Positions 9,501 to 17,891 of a stretch of 64,000 bases of DNA are shown here, piece after piece. Below the pieces are notes generated by a model. That model did not search any database and had not been told where the DNA came from. It saw only the letters and a program-made list of their open reading frames with translations. The first letter of the stretch is position 1. Each line of letters begins with the position of its first letter. The DNA comes from JANNSO01 sp964485395 (GTDB lineage Bacteria > Spirochaetota > Spirochaetia > Treponematales > UBA12059): contig CAZAJF010000011.1 of NCBI GenBank assembly GCA_964485395.1, forward strand, positions 35,000-98,999, read 5' to 3'. The position numbers and the translations under genes are program-made.

Positions 9501-10943
9501 GTCATCAGCATAAAAACGGAGAATGTCCGCGCCGACCTGCCGTTTTTATTCACCTTTCTCGAGTTTCCCATCGTCAAGGCGCAGAGCGGCGTCGCGAGGG
9601 GGAACATCCAGATAACCGGCCCGGTGAAGGATCCGGTCATGAGCGGCTCCATCGAATTCCAGGATTTTTTCATGAAGCTTGAAGATTTCGTAAGCGACGC
9701 CATCGGGCCCATCACGTCGCCCATCATCATCGACGGCAAGGAGGCGGATCTTTCGCAGGCCACCGTAGCCTGCGGCGATTCGACGGTCTCGCTCCAGCTG
9801 TTCCTGTCCCTTTCCGCCTGGCTGCCGGATTCCGTCCGCGTCAACATAAAGGGCTCCGAGGGCTCCCTGGTTCACCTCAAGTCGAAAATACTCGGTTTGA
9901 TCATCGACGGATATTCCAATCCTGATATTTCCATTACCGTCGACGAGAGGGGGCCGAACGTCTCCGGAACGCTCGCTTTCCCAAAAGGTGATATTGAAAT
10001 AACTTCCGAGACGCTGGCCAGCGGACGGGGCGAATTCGTGCGGCCCAGCGGAGGAGCCCTGAGCGCGGACATGCAGATACTGTTCGGCAAGAACGTAACC
10101 GTAAAATTCCAGCCGAACATCTCAAAACTGAAATTCCCCATTTTCTCGGGACAAACCGATCCTTCCAGCAGGCTCAGGATCCTGTACAACGGGAACACGG
10201 GGGATTTCTCCATCAAAGGCAAGACCGTCCTCAGGGGCGGCAGCGTTTTTTACATACAGAAGAATTTTTTCCTGAAGACCGCGACCGTGGATTTCGACGA
10301 GGATTCTTCCTCCTTCAATCCCCTGGTTACGCTCAAGGCGGAGACGCGCACCGCCAACGCCGCAGGGCCCGTGCTGGTGACGGTAAGCGCGATAAACGTT
10401 CCCTTGAACATGCTTACCTTCAGGCTGGAATCGATTCCTTCGTACTCCGAATCCGAAATCGCGAGCCTGCTCGGCCAAGACTTGGTCGCCACCAACAAGG
10501 GCTCGAATTTCGATGCCGGGAAAGCTCTTATAGAGAATAGCGACATAGTTCCGCAGCTCGATATAGTTTCATTATTCAAAACACGGGCGCAATCCTTATT
10601 GGGGCTGGATTTTTTATACATGAAAACCTTGGTCGTGCAACGCTGGCTCTATGATCTTTCGGGACTCGGCACAAGCGGCGAAACCATGACCCTCGCCGAT
10701 TATCTTGATAATTCGGCGATCGTGGCGGGTAAGTACTTTACCGACGACCTGTTCGGGCAGGCCACGTTTCGCATGCAGGAGTCTCCGCTTGCACAGAGCG
10801 GTAATTTACGGTTAGACTTGGAACTGAGCCTAGAGTGGAATGCTCCTCATTTTTTATTGAATTGGCAGATTCGTCCTGATCTTTATAATTATTTCTTGCC
10901 GGAACAGTCCTTGTCTGTTTCCTGGCGTATCGCGTTGCCGTAA
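6555..10943 (+). CDS. tamB: TamB-like translocation and assembly protein
   Basis: 1462-residue protein with one N-terminal membrane anchor (about residues 8-26, VYIVFIIAAACSATWALA) and a very long beta-rich periplasmic region. The C-terminal third carries the TamB/DUF490 signature (LRILYNGNTGDFSIKGKTVL, then the FYIQKNFFL and TATVDFDED segments). TamB-type proteins span the periplasm and take part in outer-membrane protein assembly or lipid transport to the outer membrane. The gene directly precedes bamA, as recalled for treponemes (TP0325-TP0326). The start is a GTG with no ribosome site; a weak TATCCT ends 7 nt before it. The start could be mis-set by a few codons but the membrane anchor fits. 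Confidence 0.88.
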   Translation: MSVKLPAKVYIVFIIAAACSATWALAIRPIQLEFERKIRAEASGLLASLIRPYDIQVSYENISPALLGHVKVRGLTVSSRGNLLAAIPSLDIGYDLPELLRTRKISSLRSVTASGLDLTLDLARDKYLLDLLSGSSTVSSPATPIRGLKIVIKKSAASVRLPDGTVVGFRGNSIKAVVEDSRISLDAKAELTLALTVPILGIHALKLPFQASGYVLQDFSLAEADLKFSAITDEFTVKAKTWSVKADANSVTAKLPGKSGTPDIYVAWDPKLARVQASVSMDRFEPSSFVALSDRYKNIEPWLSGRYGGRLEVTSDLTPAGTDFSASLETILPIDAPGGRPSASIALSGSPDRIAVRRIRLKNSLFDLGLSGTAYPGKLGFEGSLAVDYALSESARIKTVMEVFASEGSLFAYARETLVAGSVVRDLSASMNFKAEELFFLVDAVVPSEPPKAQAAGVVAGEDSYVEPEGTKLSLEGSVWLGKDPYLSASVSFESLAFAGFPGMLGSFFDPSIAGILKNIVLAGSLNVYSDFKEYSYNVSNAVVTYAASRNAFAVLTVQGNRQKLEISKIDAHIAGYSIGGSAAMLFEPNGANSVQVDVTVDEVPYKLTASLMQDDIFISGDYGLRVILNTRASVVSGSIFAENLPIPAGGSVFFVSMSAALKYVSFDNWKLALESMSIVPSGSDPAGISRVDLAGELNHAGATLDSLRVQGRNSSLQGNMNVTWSLSGGLRVALDSVLNGSNGEAYAASGEYSGGFVSGTFSARKALLERWDINFLQGIANVDAEFSGSLSNPLVTASFVLNEGREMPNAPFLEGNGSYENGLVKLDSLMAYTEGLSVKDGSLDYDVARGRLSGSGVVNYAFQTLSNVSNISGKFRVEGSAPTALPLKSDAGNDIGSVFSANPIGSFLEYDFKGSVSLFTVREKTYPDWPFDLRLGKGSLNLVCGADRQFALTTAPSGDFSAHVASSLPVSGDLAGRLKNGVISIKTENVRADLPFLFTFLEFPIVKAQSGVARGNIQITGPVKDPVMSGSIEFQDFFMKLEDFVSDAIGPITSPIIIDGKEADLSQATVACGDSTVSLQLFLSLSAWLPDSVRVNIKGSEGSLVHLKSKILGLIIDGYSNPDISITVDERGPNVSGTLAFPKGDIEITSETLASGRGEFVRPSGGALSADMQILFGKNVTVKFQPNISKLKFPIFSGQTDPSSRLRILYNGNTGDFSIKGKTVLRGGSVFYIQKNFFLKTATVDFDEDSSSFNPLVTLKAETRTANAAGPVLVTVSAINVPLNMLTFRLESIPSYSESEIASLLGQDLVATNKGSNFDAGKALIENSDIVPQLDIVSLFKTRAQSLLGLDFLYMKTLVVQRWLYDLSGLGTSGETMTLADYLDNSAIVAGKYFTDDLFGQATFRMQESPLAQSGNLRLDLELSLEWNAPHFLLNWQIRPDLYNYFLPEQSLSVSWRIALP

Positions 10944-11021
10944 GTGCTTGCGCAAAAACGCTACGATATCCCGAATCGAGTAACCATGCGACGGGCTGTC
11001 CTTCATAGGGAGTATATTGAG

Positions 11022-13565
11022 ATGAAGAAATGCATACTGGTTTTACTTTTCACCTTGCTGGCTTTCGGCTTTCTCTCCGCACAGGAAGAGTCCGCCTGGT
11101 ATCTGGGCAAAGAGATCAAGGACATACGTTTCGAGGGCTTGTCGACCATCGCCCAGAAGGACGTCGATCCGGTCATTCGCAGCTATAAAGGCGAGATATT
11201 CACCGAAAAACTTTGGATGGAACTGCTTACGAGGGTTTACGACCTTAATTACTTCGAGGAAATCGTGCCCGAGGCCAAACCGGGCGACAGTCTCAGGCAG
11301 ACCGTGGTCATAGTCTTCAGAGTTACGGAACGTCCCTCCGTCTCCCTTATCCGGATCGAAGGTAACAAACAGCTCCGTACGAGCGAAATCCAGGATATCC
11401 TTTCCGTAAAGATAAGTACCATCTACAAGGAAACCGCGGTAAGGCTGGACGAGATAGAAATCCGCAAGCTTTATCTCGATAAAGGCTACCCGGAAATTAC
11501 GGTTTCATCACGAACTGAGAGCGAAAACGGCTCGGTCATCGTAATTTTCACCATTGACGAGGGCAAGCGGATTACGCTTGATAAAATAGAATTCTCCGGC
11601 GTTTCGGCCCTTTCGGTCAATGCCCTCAAGAAAGCCATGCAGCTCAAGGAGCGGGGTTTATTCCAGCAGGGCGCCTTCAATGAGATCAAGCTCGAATCCG
11701 ACAGGCAGGCGATCGAATTGCTCTACAAGACGAAAGGCTATATCGACGCGAAAGTCCAGGATGTCGGCAGGCAGGTAGTCGTCGAGGAAAAAACCGGGAT
11801 TCGTCGGCTGTCCCTTTCTTTCACGATCATCGAAGGAAAACGCTACACGTTCGACAGCGTCGGGTTCGAGGGCAACAACGTCTTTTCCACCGAGACCCTC
11901 GCTGCGTTTTTCAGCATAAAGAAGGGCACGATTTTCAATTACCAGCGTTTTATGGAGAGCAAGGCCGCCCTCGACGACCTCTATTATGAAAACGGCTACA
12001 TCTTCAACAAGATAGACATCAGGGAGACGCGCGACGAGGACAGGAATTCCGTTTCCTTCGTCATAGAGATCGTCGAGCGCGACAGGGCCCATATAGAAAA
12101 TATAATACTGCGCGGGAACACGAAGACGAAGGATAACGTTATCTACCGCGAGATTCCCCTCGAGCCCGGCGATATTTTCTCGAAGACGAAAATCATCGAA
12201 GGTCTGCGCAACCTTTCCAACCTGCAGTATTTCGCGAGCCCCATTACGCCGCAATTGCTGCCGGGAAGCGAGGACCTGCTCATGGACCTCGTCATGAACC
12301 TTGAGGAAGCAAGTACCGCCAATATCAATTTCGGCTTTACCCTGGCCAATCTCGGCGCTAAAACCAGTAAATTCCCGATCGTGGGCATGGTCAAGTGGAA
12401 CGACACGAATTTCTTCGGGAACGGGCAGACCTTTTCCGTGGCCGCGAACGTCGCCTATGATTCCCAGGACCTTACGTTCGGATTCAAGGAGAACTGGCTG
12501 TTTGGAAAACGCTGGTTCGGCGGCGTAGACCTGTCCTTCAAGCACGAAAGCCTGACCACCATGCAGGACTCGGCGTTCCCGCTGTTCTCGTATACGGATC
12601 CAGGCCGCGTCCCGGACCCGTACCAGTCCCTCGCGGAGTACACCCTGGCCAACAAGAAAGTACCCGAAACCTATCTCATGAATTACGATACCCTGAGCGC
12701 AAGCATCGGTTTCAGTTCCGGTTATACTTTTAAAACAACGGCTGGCGACCTGTCGCTGGCCGGCGGGCTTCTCACCGCACTCAACTTCAAGACCTACGAT
12801 GAAAGCCTTTATCGCCCGTACGACAAGACGATATCCGACAACCTCAACAACTGGCTGATCTCCAATGCCCTCTACGCCAAGGTCAGCCTCAACCGCCTCG
12901 ATCTTTCCTACGATCCGAGCCTGGGATATTTCGCCAGCCAGCGCTTTACCCTCAACGGATTCTCTCCCAGCGAGCTTAACCGCTATTTTAGGCTGGATAG
13001 CCGCCTCGACGGGTATCTTACGCTGATAAACCATAGATTTACCGATGTTCCGGTACTGGAGAACTGGCCGCTCAAGATCGTTCTCGGAGCGCATACCGGC
13101 GCCAGTTTCCTGTTGCCCTGGTTCGGCCAGACTTCCGTGATCGGCAGCTCGGCGAACCTGCTCAGGATAGACGGAACCTTCGTCGGACGCGGCTGGAGCG
13201 ACCTTTCATCCTACAGCGGCACGTCCCAATGGGAGAGCTGGCTGGAACTGCGCATGCCCATTTTCCCCGGCATCCTGGCCCTCGACGGCTTTCTCGACGC
13301 CGCCACGCTCGCAACCGACTCGGGGCTCCTGAACATCGCCGGCGTTGTGAACAAAAGTTCATTGATAGATTCCGGCACCTCGCTTGCCGATCTCGGGCTC
13401 TCCAATTTCGCCTTCAGCACGGGCGGCGGGTTGCGCTTCCTCATCCCGCAGTTCCCCTTCCGAGTCTACATGGCCAAGCGCTTCTACGTGAACGAGAGCG
13501 GCAAGCCCGACTGGGTGAAGACCGGGTGGGATTTCGTGCTCAGCGTATCCCAGCCCCTGAATTGA
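11022..13565 (+). CDS. bamA: BamA outer-membrane assembly factor (Omp85)
   Basis: 847-residue protein with a signal peptide (MKKCILVLLFTLLAFGFLSAQ). About five POTRA domains follow to roughly residue 420, recognisable from repeated patterns such as IRFEGLSTI, IRIEGNKQL and ENIILRGNTKTKD. The C-terminal part is an Omp85 beta-barrel ending in FVLSVSQPLN. It should fold and insert beta-barrel proteins into the outer membrane. The ATG at 11022 is chosen because the signal peptide starts there and AGGGA lies about 10 nt upstream. It sits 78 nt after tamB and 81 nt before skp, forming an outer-membrane biogenesis cluster. Confidence 0.93.
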   Translation: MKKCILVLLFTLLAFGFLSAQEESAWYLGKEIKDIRFEGLSTIAQKDVDPVIRSYKGEIFTEKLWMELLTRVYDLNYFEEIVPEAKPGDSLRQTVVIVFRVTERPSVSLIRIEGNKQLRTSEIQDILSVKISTIYKETAVRLDEIEIRKLYLDKGYPEITVSSRTESENGSVIVIFTIDEGKRITLDKIEFSGVSALSVNALKKAMQLKERGLFQQGAFNEIKLESDRQAIELLYKTKGYIDAKVQDVGRQVVVEEKTGIRRLSLSFTIIEGKRYTFDSVGFEGNNVFSTETLAAFFSIKKGTIFNYQRFMESKAALDDLYYENGYIFNKIDIRETRDEDRNSVSFVIEIVERDRAHIENIILRGNTKTKDNVIYREIPLEPGDIFSKTKIIEGLRNLSNLQYFASPITPQLLPGSEDLLMDLVMNLEEASTANINFGFTLANLGAKTSKFPIVGMVKWNDTNFFGNGQTFSVAANVAYDSQDLTFGFKENWLFGKRWFGGVDLSFKHESLTTMQDSAFPLFSYTDPGRVPDPYQSLAEYTLANKKVPETYLMNYDTLSASIGFSSGYTFKTTAGDLSLAGGLLTALNFKTYDESLYRPYDKTISDNLNNWLISNALYAKVSLNRLDLSYDPSLGYFASQRFTLNGFSPSELNRYFRLDSRLDGYLTLINHRFTDVPVLENWPLKIVLGAHTGASFLLPWFGQTSVIGSSANLLRIDGTFVGRGWSDLSSYSGTSQWESWLELRMPIFPGILALDGFLDAATLATDSGLLNIAGVVNKSSLIDSGTSLADLGLSNFAFSTGGGLRFLIPQFPFRVYMAKRFYVNESGKPDWVKTGWDFVLSVSQPLN

Positions 13566-13577
13566 TTTCCGGCGATG

Positions 13578-13606
13578 CCGGGGCTTCGCGGCCCCGGGGC
13601 CTTTTA
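13578..13606 (+). terminator. Hairpin after bamA, possible terminator
   Basis: CCGGGGC (13578-13584) pairs with GCCCCGG (13591-13597) around a TTCGCG loop, followed by GGCCTTTTATTT. The T-run is offset by four bases, so it may only attenuate transcription into skp. Confidence 0.5.
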
Positions 13607-13646
13607 TTTCTGCATACCCGTCGCGGTATCCTTTTGGAGGAATTAA

Positions 13647-14186
13647 ATGCATAGACGTTCCGCGCTTTCTCTCGTTTTCTTTTTGGGTTTTTCGGTTCTC
13701 CTTTTTTCGCAGCAAATAACGCGTGTCGCGGTAATCGACCTTCAAAAAGTCTATATGACATATTATAAGGATTCCCAGGCCGTGCGCAGCTTCGAGGAAG
13801 AAAAAATGCGCATCCAGACCGAAATCCAGAAACTGGGCGAAGAAATAAAAGCGATGATGTCAAGCCGCCTTGAAATCCAGGCGGGCGGAGACTTGGCCGC
13901 GCTTCAGGCGTTTGATGCCCTGCTGCTCCGCAAGGGGCAGTTTTTAAAGGATTACATAAGCATAAAAAAAGCCGAGCTTGACGACAAGGCGAAGGCGCTG
14001 TCCGAAACCAATGCCTTCGTGCAGACTCTCTACCGAACTATCCAGTCCATGGCGGAGATGGACGGCTACTCCCTCGTTCTAAGTTCGCGGAACACGGACA
14101 GCGTCATGAGCGGCATCGTATGGTACAGCCCCATGATCGACATCACCGACAAGGTCATCCAGGCTTTGCTGGGAACCCCGCAATAA
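13647..14186 (+). CDS. skp: Skp/OmpH-family periplasmic chaperone
   Basis: 179-residue protein with a signal peptide (MHRRSALSLVFFLGFSVLLFS) followed by the OmpH opening RVAVIDLQKVYMTYYKDSQA and a long, charged coiled coil (EEEKMRIQTEIQKLGEEIKA onward). The end folds back with a DITDKVIQAL helix. Skp chaperones hold unfolded outer-membrane proteins in the periplasm for BamA. A strong ribosome site, GGAGG, lies 6 nt before the ATG. Placement directly behind bamA fits. Length is close to that of typical Skp proteins. Confidence 0.88.
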   Translation: MHRRSALSLVFFLGFSVLLFSQQITRVAVIDLQKVYMTYYKDSQAVRSFEEEKMRIQTEIQKLGEEIKAMMSSRLEIQAGGDLAALQAFDALLLRKGQFLKDYISIKKAELDDKAKALSETNAFVQTLYRTIQSMAEMDGYSLVLSSRNTDSVMSGIVWYSPMIDITDKVIQALLGTPQ

Positions 14187-14238
14187 CGGCCCCGCCCAAG
14201 CCGGCCGGGCTCGCGATACCTGCATAATAAATACTAAC

Positions 14239-14280
14239 AAAAAGCCCCGGCAAGACCGCGCTGTCTTGCCGGGGCTTTTT
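14239..14280 (+). terminator. Strong intrinsic terminator after skp
   Basis: An 18-bp perfect arm (14239-14256, AAAAAGCCCCGGCAAGAC) pairs with 14263-14280 around a 6-nt loop and ends in TTTTT. The left arm begins with AAAAA, so it could act in both directions. Confidence 0.93.
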
Positions 14281-14337
14281 GAGCAATCTCCATGGACGGC
14301 ATGTGAGCGCCGAACTTATGCGTTTTTAAAATGGCCG

Positions 14338-14366
14338 TTGACCGTTTCCTTTGCAACGCATACAAT
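14338..14366 (+). promoter_or_regulatory. Sigma70 promoter of ligA, predicted leaderless
   Basis: TTGACC (14338-14343), a 17-nt spacer and TACAAT (14361-14366). Only 7 nt separate the -10 box from the ATG at 14374 and there is no Shine-Dalgarno sequence, so transcription is predicted to begin at or next to the start codon. Confidence 0.65.
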
Positions 14367-14373
14367 TGTCTCC

Positions 14374-16383
14374 ATGAAAAAGGAAATAAAACCCGCGCAG
14401 ACGGAACGCGTAGCCGAACTGGAACGCCTGATTCCTTATCATCAGGACTTATACTACAACGGCGACCCTGTAATTTCCGACGCTCAGTTCGACGCCTTAT
14501 GGGACGAGCTCAAGGCTCTCGCTCCCGATAGCGCCGTACTCAAGGCAATCGGCAGGGACGGCGTCATAAATGCCGGCGTCATGAATGCCGGCGTCATAAA
14601 TGCCGGCGTCATGAATGACGGTATGTTGGACGGCTTCCCGAAAGCCAAGCACGTTCTTCCCATGGGCAGCCAGGAAAAAGCCGCCGATCCCGAGGAATTC
14701 CTGGCTTGGTGCGAAAAAATAAAACATCCATTGTACATAATAGAAGACAAGATGGATGGCGCGAGCATCGAGCTTCAATACGAGGCCGGTTCGCTGGTGC
14801 GGGCCATTACGCGAGGCGATGGCGTCATCGGCGACGATATAACGCCCAATGTCCGAAAAATGCGCGGCGTGCCGCTGCTGCTTGGTTTTTTATGGGACGG
14901 AGCCGTTCGCGGCGAAGTTCTCATGTCAAAAGAGGTCCACCGGGAACATTTCGCGGATAAGGCGAATTGCCGCAACGCGGCAAACGGTCTCATGAAGCGC
15001 AAGGACGGCATCGGCGTGGAGCATTTGCAGGTGCTGTGTTATGACGCCGCTCCCCGCGGCCTGTTCGACGGCGAGGAGGGCAGCTTGTTCGCCCACGAGG
15101 CGCAACCGCCATTCGACGACGAATTGAACAAACTCGAATGGCTGCGAAACTCCGGGTTCAGCGTAGTCCGCTACTTGGTGTGCGCGAATCCCTACGAGGT
15201 CATCGATTATCGCGCGCGCGTAATGGCCGAGCGGGACATGTATCCCTTCGATATAGATGGACTCGTGGCCAAAGGCCGGATTGTGGACCCGGACGATATG
15301 CGGCGCGCCAGGCCGGAAAAGCAGATAGCGTTTAAATTCGCCCTTGAGGAAGCGCTTACGACGCTCGTGGACGTTGAATGGAGCGAGTCGGGCGCTACCT
15401 TTACGCCTATCGGCATCGTTGAGCCGGTAAGGCTGGCCGGGACTACGGTAAAGCGGGCCAACCTGTGCAACACGAATACCATAAACGGCATGGGCTTGCG
15501 GTTGGGTTCCAAGGTGATCATCGTGAAGCGGGGTGAAATAATCCCCAAGATCGAGGGCGTAGTCGAAAATCCACCGGGTGTCCGGGCGATTCCCGTACCC
15601 GTCGCCTGTTCCTGCGGCGCCGAGCTGGTCGACGAAGGCACGCGCCTCCTGTGTCCGAATCCTTCCTGTTTCAAGAAAATCCTGCATCGCATAGAGAAGT
15701 GGCTATCCGTCCTCGATGTGCGCGATTTCGGCGGCGTCATCGTCGGCAAGCTCTGCGCGGCGGGCAGGGTACGGGGCATAGCCGACCTCTATTCGCTTAC
15801 CGTGGAGGAGTTGACGTCCTTCGAGCGCATGGGGCAAACGCTAGCGATAAAAATATTACAAAATCTGCATGCAAGGTCCGAGTTGACGCTCGAGGAATTC
15901 CTCGCCGGCTTCGACATCGAGGGCATAGGCATGGGGTTGGCCGAGAAGGCGGTTCGCGCAGGCTACGACACGCTCGAGAAATTGAGAGCCGCCGAAGCCG
16001 AGACCTTGGCGACGATCGACGGTTTCGGCGAGATAAACGCGGCCGTCCTGACGCAAGGGCTTGCCTCGCTGGCGGGCGATATGGACGCGGTCCTGTCGAC
16101 GGGAGGGGTCCTCATCCGTACGGCCGCCGTATCCGAGGGGCCGCTCTCGGGATTGTCGTTCTGCTTCACGGGTGAAATGGCCGCCATGAAGCGTTCCCGC
16201 GCGGAGGCTCTGGTCAAGTCGCTCGGAGGGCAGGCGCGGTCTACGGTAGCCAAGGGCCTTTCATATCTCGTGACCAATGATCCGCTTTCGGGATCGTCAA
16301 AGAATAAAAGCGCGCTCAAGCTGGGAATCCCCATAATCGGAGAAGAAGAATTCTTGGCGATGCTGGGCGGGAGAGAGTCATGA
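14374..16383 (+). CDS. ligA: NAD-dependent DNA ligase with internal pentapeptide repeat
   Basis: 669-residue NAD+-dependent ligase that seals nicks in replication and repair. Domain Ia is seen as YHQDLYYNGDPVISDAQFDAL. The adenylation motif EDKMDGAS has the nucleotidyl lysine at K126. An OB fold and a four-cysteine zinc site (CSCGAELVDEGTRLLCPNPSC, allowing C-x-C...C-x4-C) follow, then helix-hairpin-helix repeats and a C-terminal BRCT domain (GLSFCFTGEMAAMKRSRAEAL). Residues 63-82 are an unusual insertion made of four GV(I/M)N(A/D) pentapeptides encoded by a 15-bp tandem repeat. The ATG at 14374 matches the family start. The stop overlaps the next start (ATGA), so the downstream genes are probably in the same operon. 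Confidence 0.93.
   Translation: MKKEIKPAQTERVAELERLIPYHQDLYYNGDPVISDAQFDALWDELKALAPDSAVLKAIGRDGVINAGVMNAGVINAGVMNDGMLDGFPKAKHVLPMGSQEKAADPEEFLAWCEKIKHPLYIIEDKMDGASIELQYEAGSLVRAITRGDGVIGDDITPNVRKMRGVPLLLGFLWDGAVRGEVLMSKEVHREHFADKANCRNAANGLMKRKDGIGVEHLQVLCYDAAPRGLFDGEEGSLFAHEAQPPFDDELNKLEWLRNSGFSVVRYLVCANPYEVIDYRARVMAERDMYPFDIDGLVAKGRIVDPDDMRRARPEKQIAFKFALEEALTTLVDVEWSESGATFTPIGIVEPVRLAGTTVKRANLCNTNTINGMGLRLGSKVIIVKRGEIIPKIEGVVENPPGVRAIPVPVACSCGAELVDEGTRLLCPNPSCFKKILHRIEKWLSVLDVRDFGGVIVGKLCAAGRVRGIADLYSLTVEELTSFERMGQTLAIKILQNLHARSELTLEEFLAGFDIEGIGMGLAEKAVRAGYDTLEKLRAAEAETLATIDGFGEINAAVLTQGLASLAGDMDAVLSTGGVLIRTAAVSEGPLSGLSFCFTGEMAAMKRSRAEALVKSLGGQARSTVAKGLSYLVTNDPLSGSSKNKSALKLGIPIIGEEEFLAMLGGRES
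14560..14619 (+). repeat. 15-bp tandem repeat, four copies, inside ligA
   Basis: Four direct copies of GGCGTCATAAATGCC / GGCGTCATGAATGCC alternate at 14560, 14575, 14590 and 14605 (the last ends GAC). Each unit is five codons, so copy-number change keeps the frame. Confidence 0.95.
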
Positions 16384-16991
16384 AATTATCGTTTCTGAAA
16401 GCCCTGCTGATTGTTTTCATCGCCGCGGCGATAGTGTCAGGCTCGCTGTTCGGCGTCAAGTCCCTTCAGAATCGCAGGATGCGAGCCCTTGAATCCGGCA
16501 TCGCCGCCCTGCAGTCCGAGACGGTGCCATTGCGTTTCATGGTGTTGGCCAGGGAAGACGATTCCGTAACCGTTCGCGTGAGGCTCTACGACCTGGGCGG
16601 AACCGAGATCGGCTTCATGGAAACGAACCTCCCTGGGCGCCAGGTTTTTTTCGATTTTATAGCCATGCCCTACAATAAGACTTGGCTTGCGTTTCCTTAT
16701 AGAATATTCACCGAGAAGGTTCCTCCGGCGGAAGGAGTGGATCTTTCAATGCTCGTGGCGCCCGAGGGCATGCCCTTGACCTACCGCGGCGGGCCGCTCG
16801 ACCGACGGGCTCTCGAGAAGCTCGGCGAGTTGCATGCCTCCATGGTCCGCGGCGACGTGCCCAAAGGCTCGTTCGGGAACGCGGTGCACGACGTTGCGGA
16901 GCTTGCTTCCTTCTCGTTGGAAACGGTATACAAAATAGTCGTCCGTACTAAAGGCGGCATCGAGATTCTGGAGGATGACGATGGAAACTGA
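16380..16991 (+). CDS. Membrane-anchored protein, paralogue of the next gene
   Basis: 203-residue protein with an N-terminal signal anchor (SFLKALLIVFIAAAIVSGSLFG), a short coiled region and a beta-rich extracytoplasmic domain. Landmarks FDFIAMPYNKTWLAFPYRIF and KGSFGNAVHDVAEL are matched in the following gene (AIPYRVFSDK, VYGSAVHRRV), so the two are tandem paralogues. The start overlaps the ligA stop and the 3' end overlaps the next start, implying translational coupling. I do not recognise the family; a periplasmic sensor or envelope role is only a guess. Confidence 0.75.
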   Translation: MKLSFLKALLIVFIAAAIVSGSLFGVKSLQNRRMRALESGIAALQSETVPLRFMVLAREDDSVTVRVRLYDLGGTEIGFMETNLPGRQVFFDFIAMPYNKTWLAFPYRIFTEKVPPAEGVDLSMLVAPEGMPLTYRGGPLDRRALEKLGELHASMVRGDVPKGSFGNAVHDVAELASFSLETVYKIVVRTKGGIEILEDDDGN

Positions 16992-17886
16992 AGGGTTCAA
17001 GAAAATATTATTCGCGTATGCCGATGCCGTCCGGTTTCTTTTTACCACGAAGCCGGGTATTTTTGCCGTGTTTATATTGGCGGTCGGATTTTTTCTCTTT
17101 CGGGTCTGGAGCGCAGCCCGGGCACGGGCGCTAGCCTGCGAAGCCGCCGACGCGAAAATGTCGGTCGGTGAAGCCTTGGCGATACTCGGCAAGGAGCTGT
17201 ACGACATGGTGCTCGGGGTCGTTGCGGGCCTTCCGGCCGTCGTCGCCGTAGTCGCCATTTCCGGGACGGTATTCGCGGTTTCGGACTCCCTGAAATCCAT
17301 CGACGAGATGCGGCTCAACGCGGCGCGGATAAGCGAGCTTTCCACCGTGGTGCGCAACCTTGAAAAGCGGCAGAAGGTCGCGGATGTTTTGATAACATCC
17401 GTAGACGGCGAAGCCACCGACATGCGCCTTTCCTACTTCGACGCGTCCTCCGCCGAAAAAAGCGTATCCGAGCAAAGCGTGAGCGTAGCCGGCACGGATA
17501 TCTATTTCGACGCCATCGTCTGCAATTTCGACTACGCGGAAATAGCCTCGGGCCGCAAAGTGAACCTGGCCATACCGTATCGCGTGTTTTCCGACAAAAC
17601 GGCGCAGGAAAACGGCGTAGTGCTGGGAGTCCGCGACTCGAAAGGCATTCCGTATATGTACATCAGGGAGGCTGGGAATATCTATGGAATCGCGCCGGAA
17701 GCCTTCAATTCGCGGCTTTCGGAGCTCATCGCCATATTGAACGACGACGGCAGGGCACGACGCGAAGGTATCGTGCGCAGCGTCTACGGCAGCGCCGTGC
17801 ATCGCCGCGTAAAGGCGGGAGACCGGTTTTCGATATGGGTGGAACAGTCTGGCGGAATAGTAATCAAGAACGCACGGGAGTTTTAA
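16981..17886 (+). CDS. Membrane protein with two anchors, paralogue of the preceding gene
   Basis: 301-residue protein. Two hydrophobic segments are seen at roughly residues 25-45 (PGIFAVFILAVGFFLFRVW) and 80-105 (VVAGLPAVVAVVAISGTVFAV). A coiled stretch (RISELSTVVRNLEKRQK) follows, then the extracytoplasmic domain shared with the preceding gene. The ATG at 16981 is preferred over 16975 because GGAGG at 16970-16974 then has 6-nt spacing. Compared with its neighbour it has an extra N-terminal region. Function unknown; tight coupling suggests a heteromeric pair. Confidence 0.75.
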   Translation: METEGFKKILFAYADAVRFLFTTKPGIFAVFILAVGFFLFRVWSAARARALACEAADAKMSVGEALAILGKELYDMVLGVVAGLPAVVAVVAISGTVFAVSDSLKSIDEMRLNAARISELSTVVRNLEKRQKVADVLITSVDGEATDMRLSYFDASSAEKSVSEQSVSVAGTDIYFDAIVCNFDYAEIASGRKVNLAIPYRVFSDKTAQENGVVLGVRDSKGIPYMYIREAGNIYGIAPEAFNSRLSELIAILNDDGRARREGIVRSVYGSAVHRRVKAGDRFSIWVEQSGGIVIKNAREF

Positions 17887-17891
17887 AGAAT

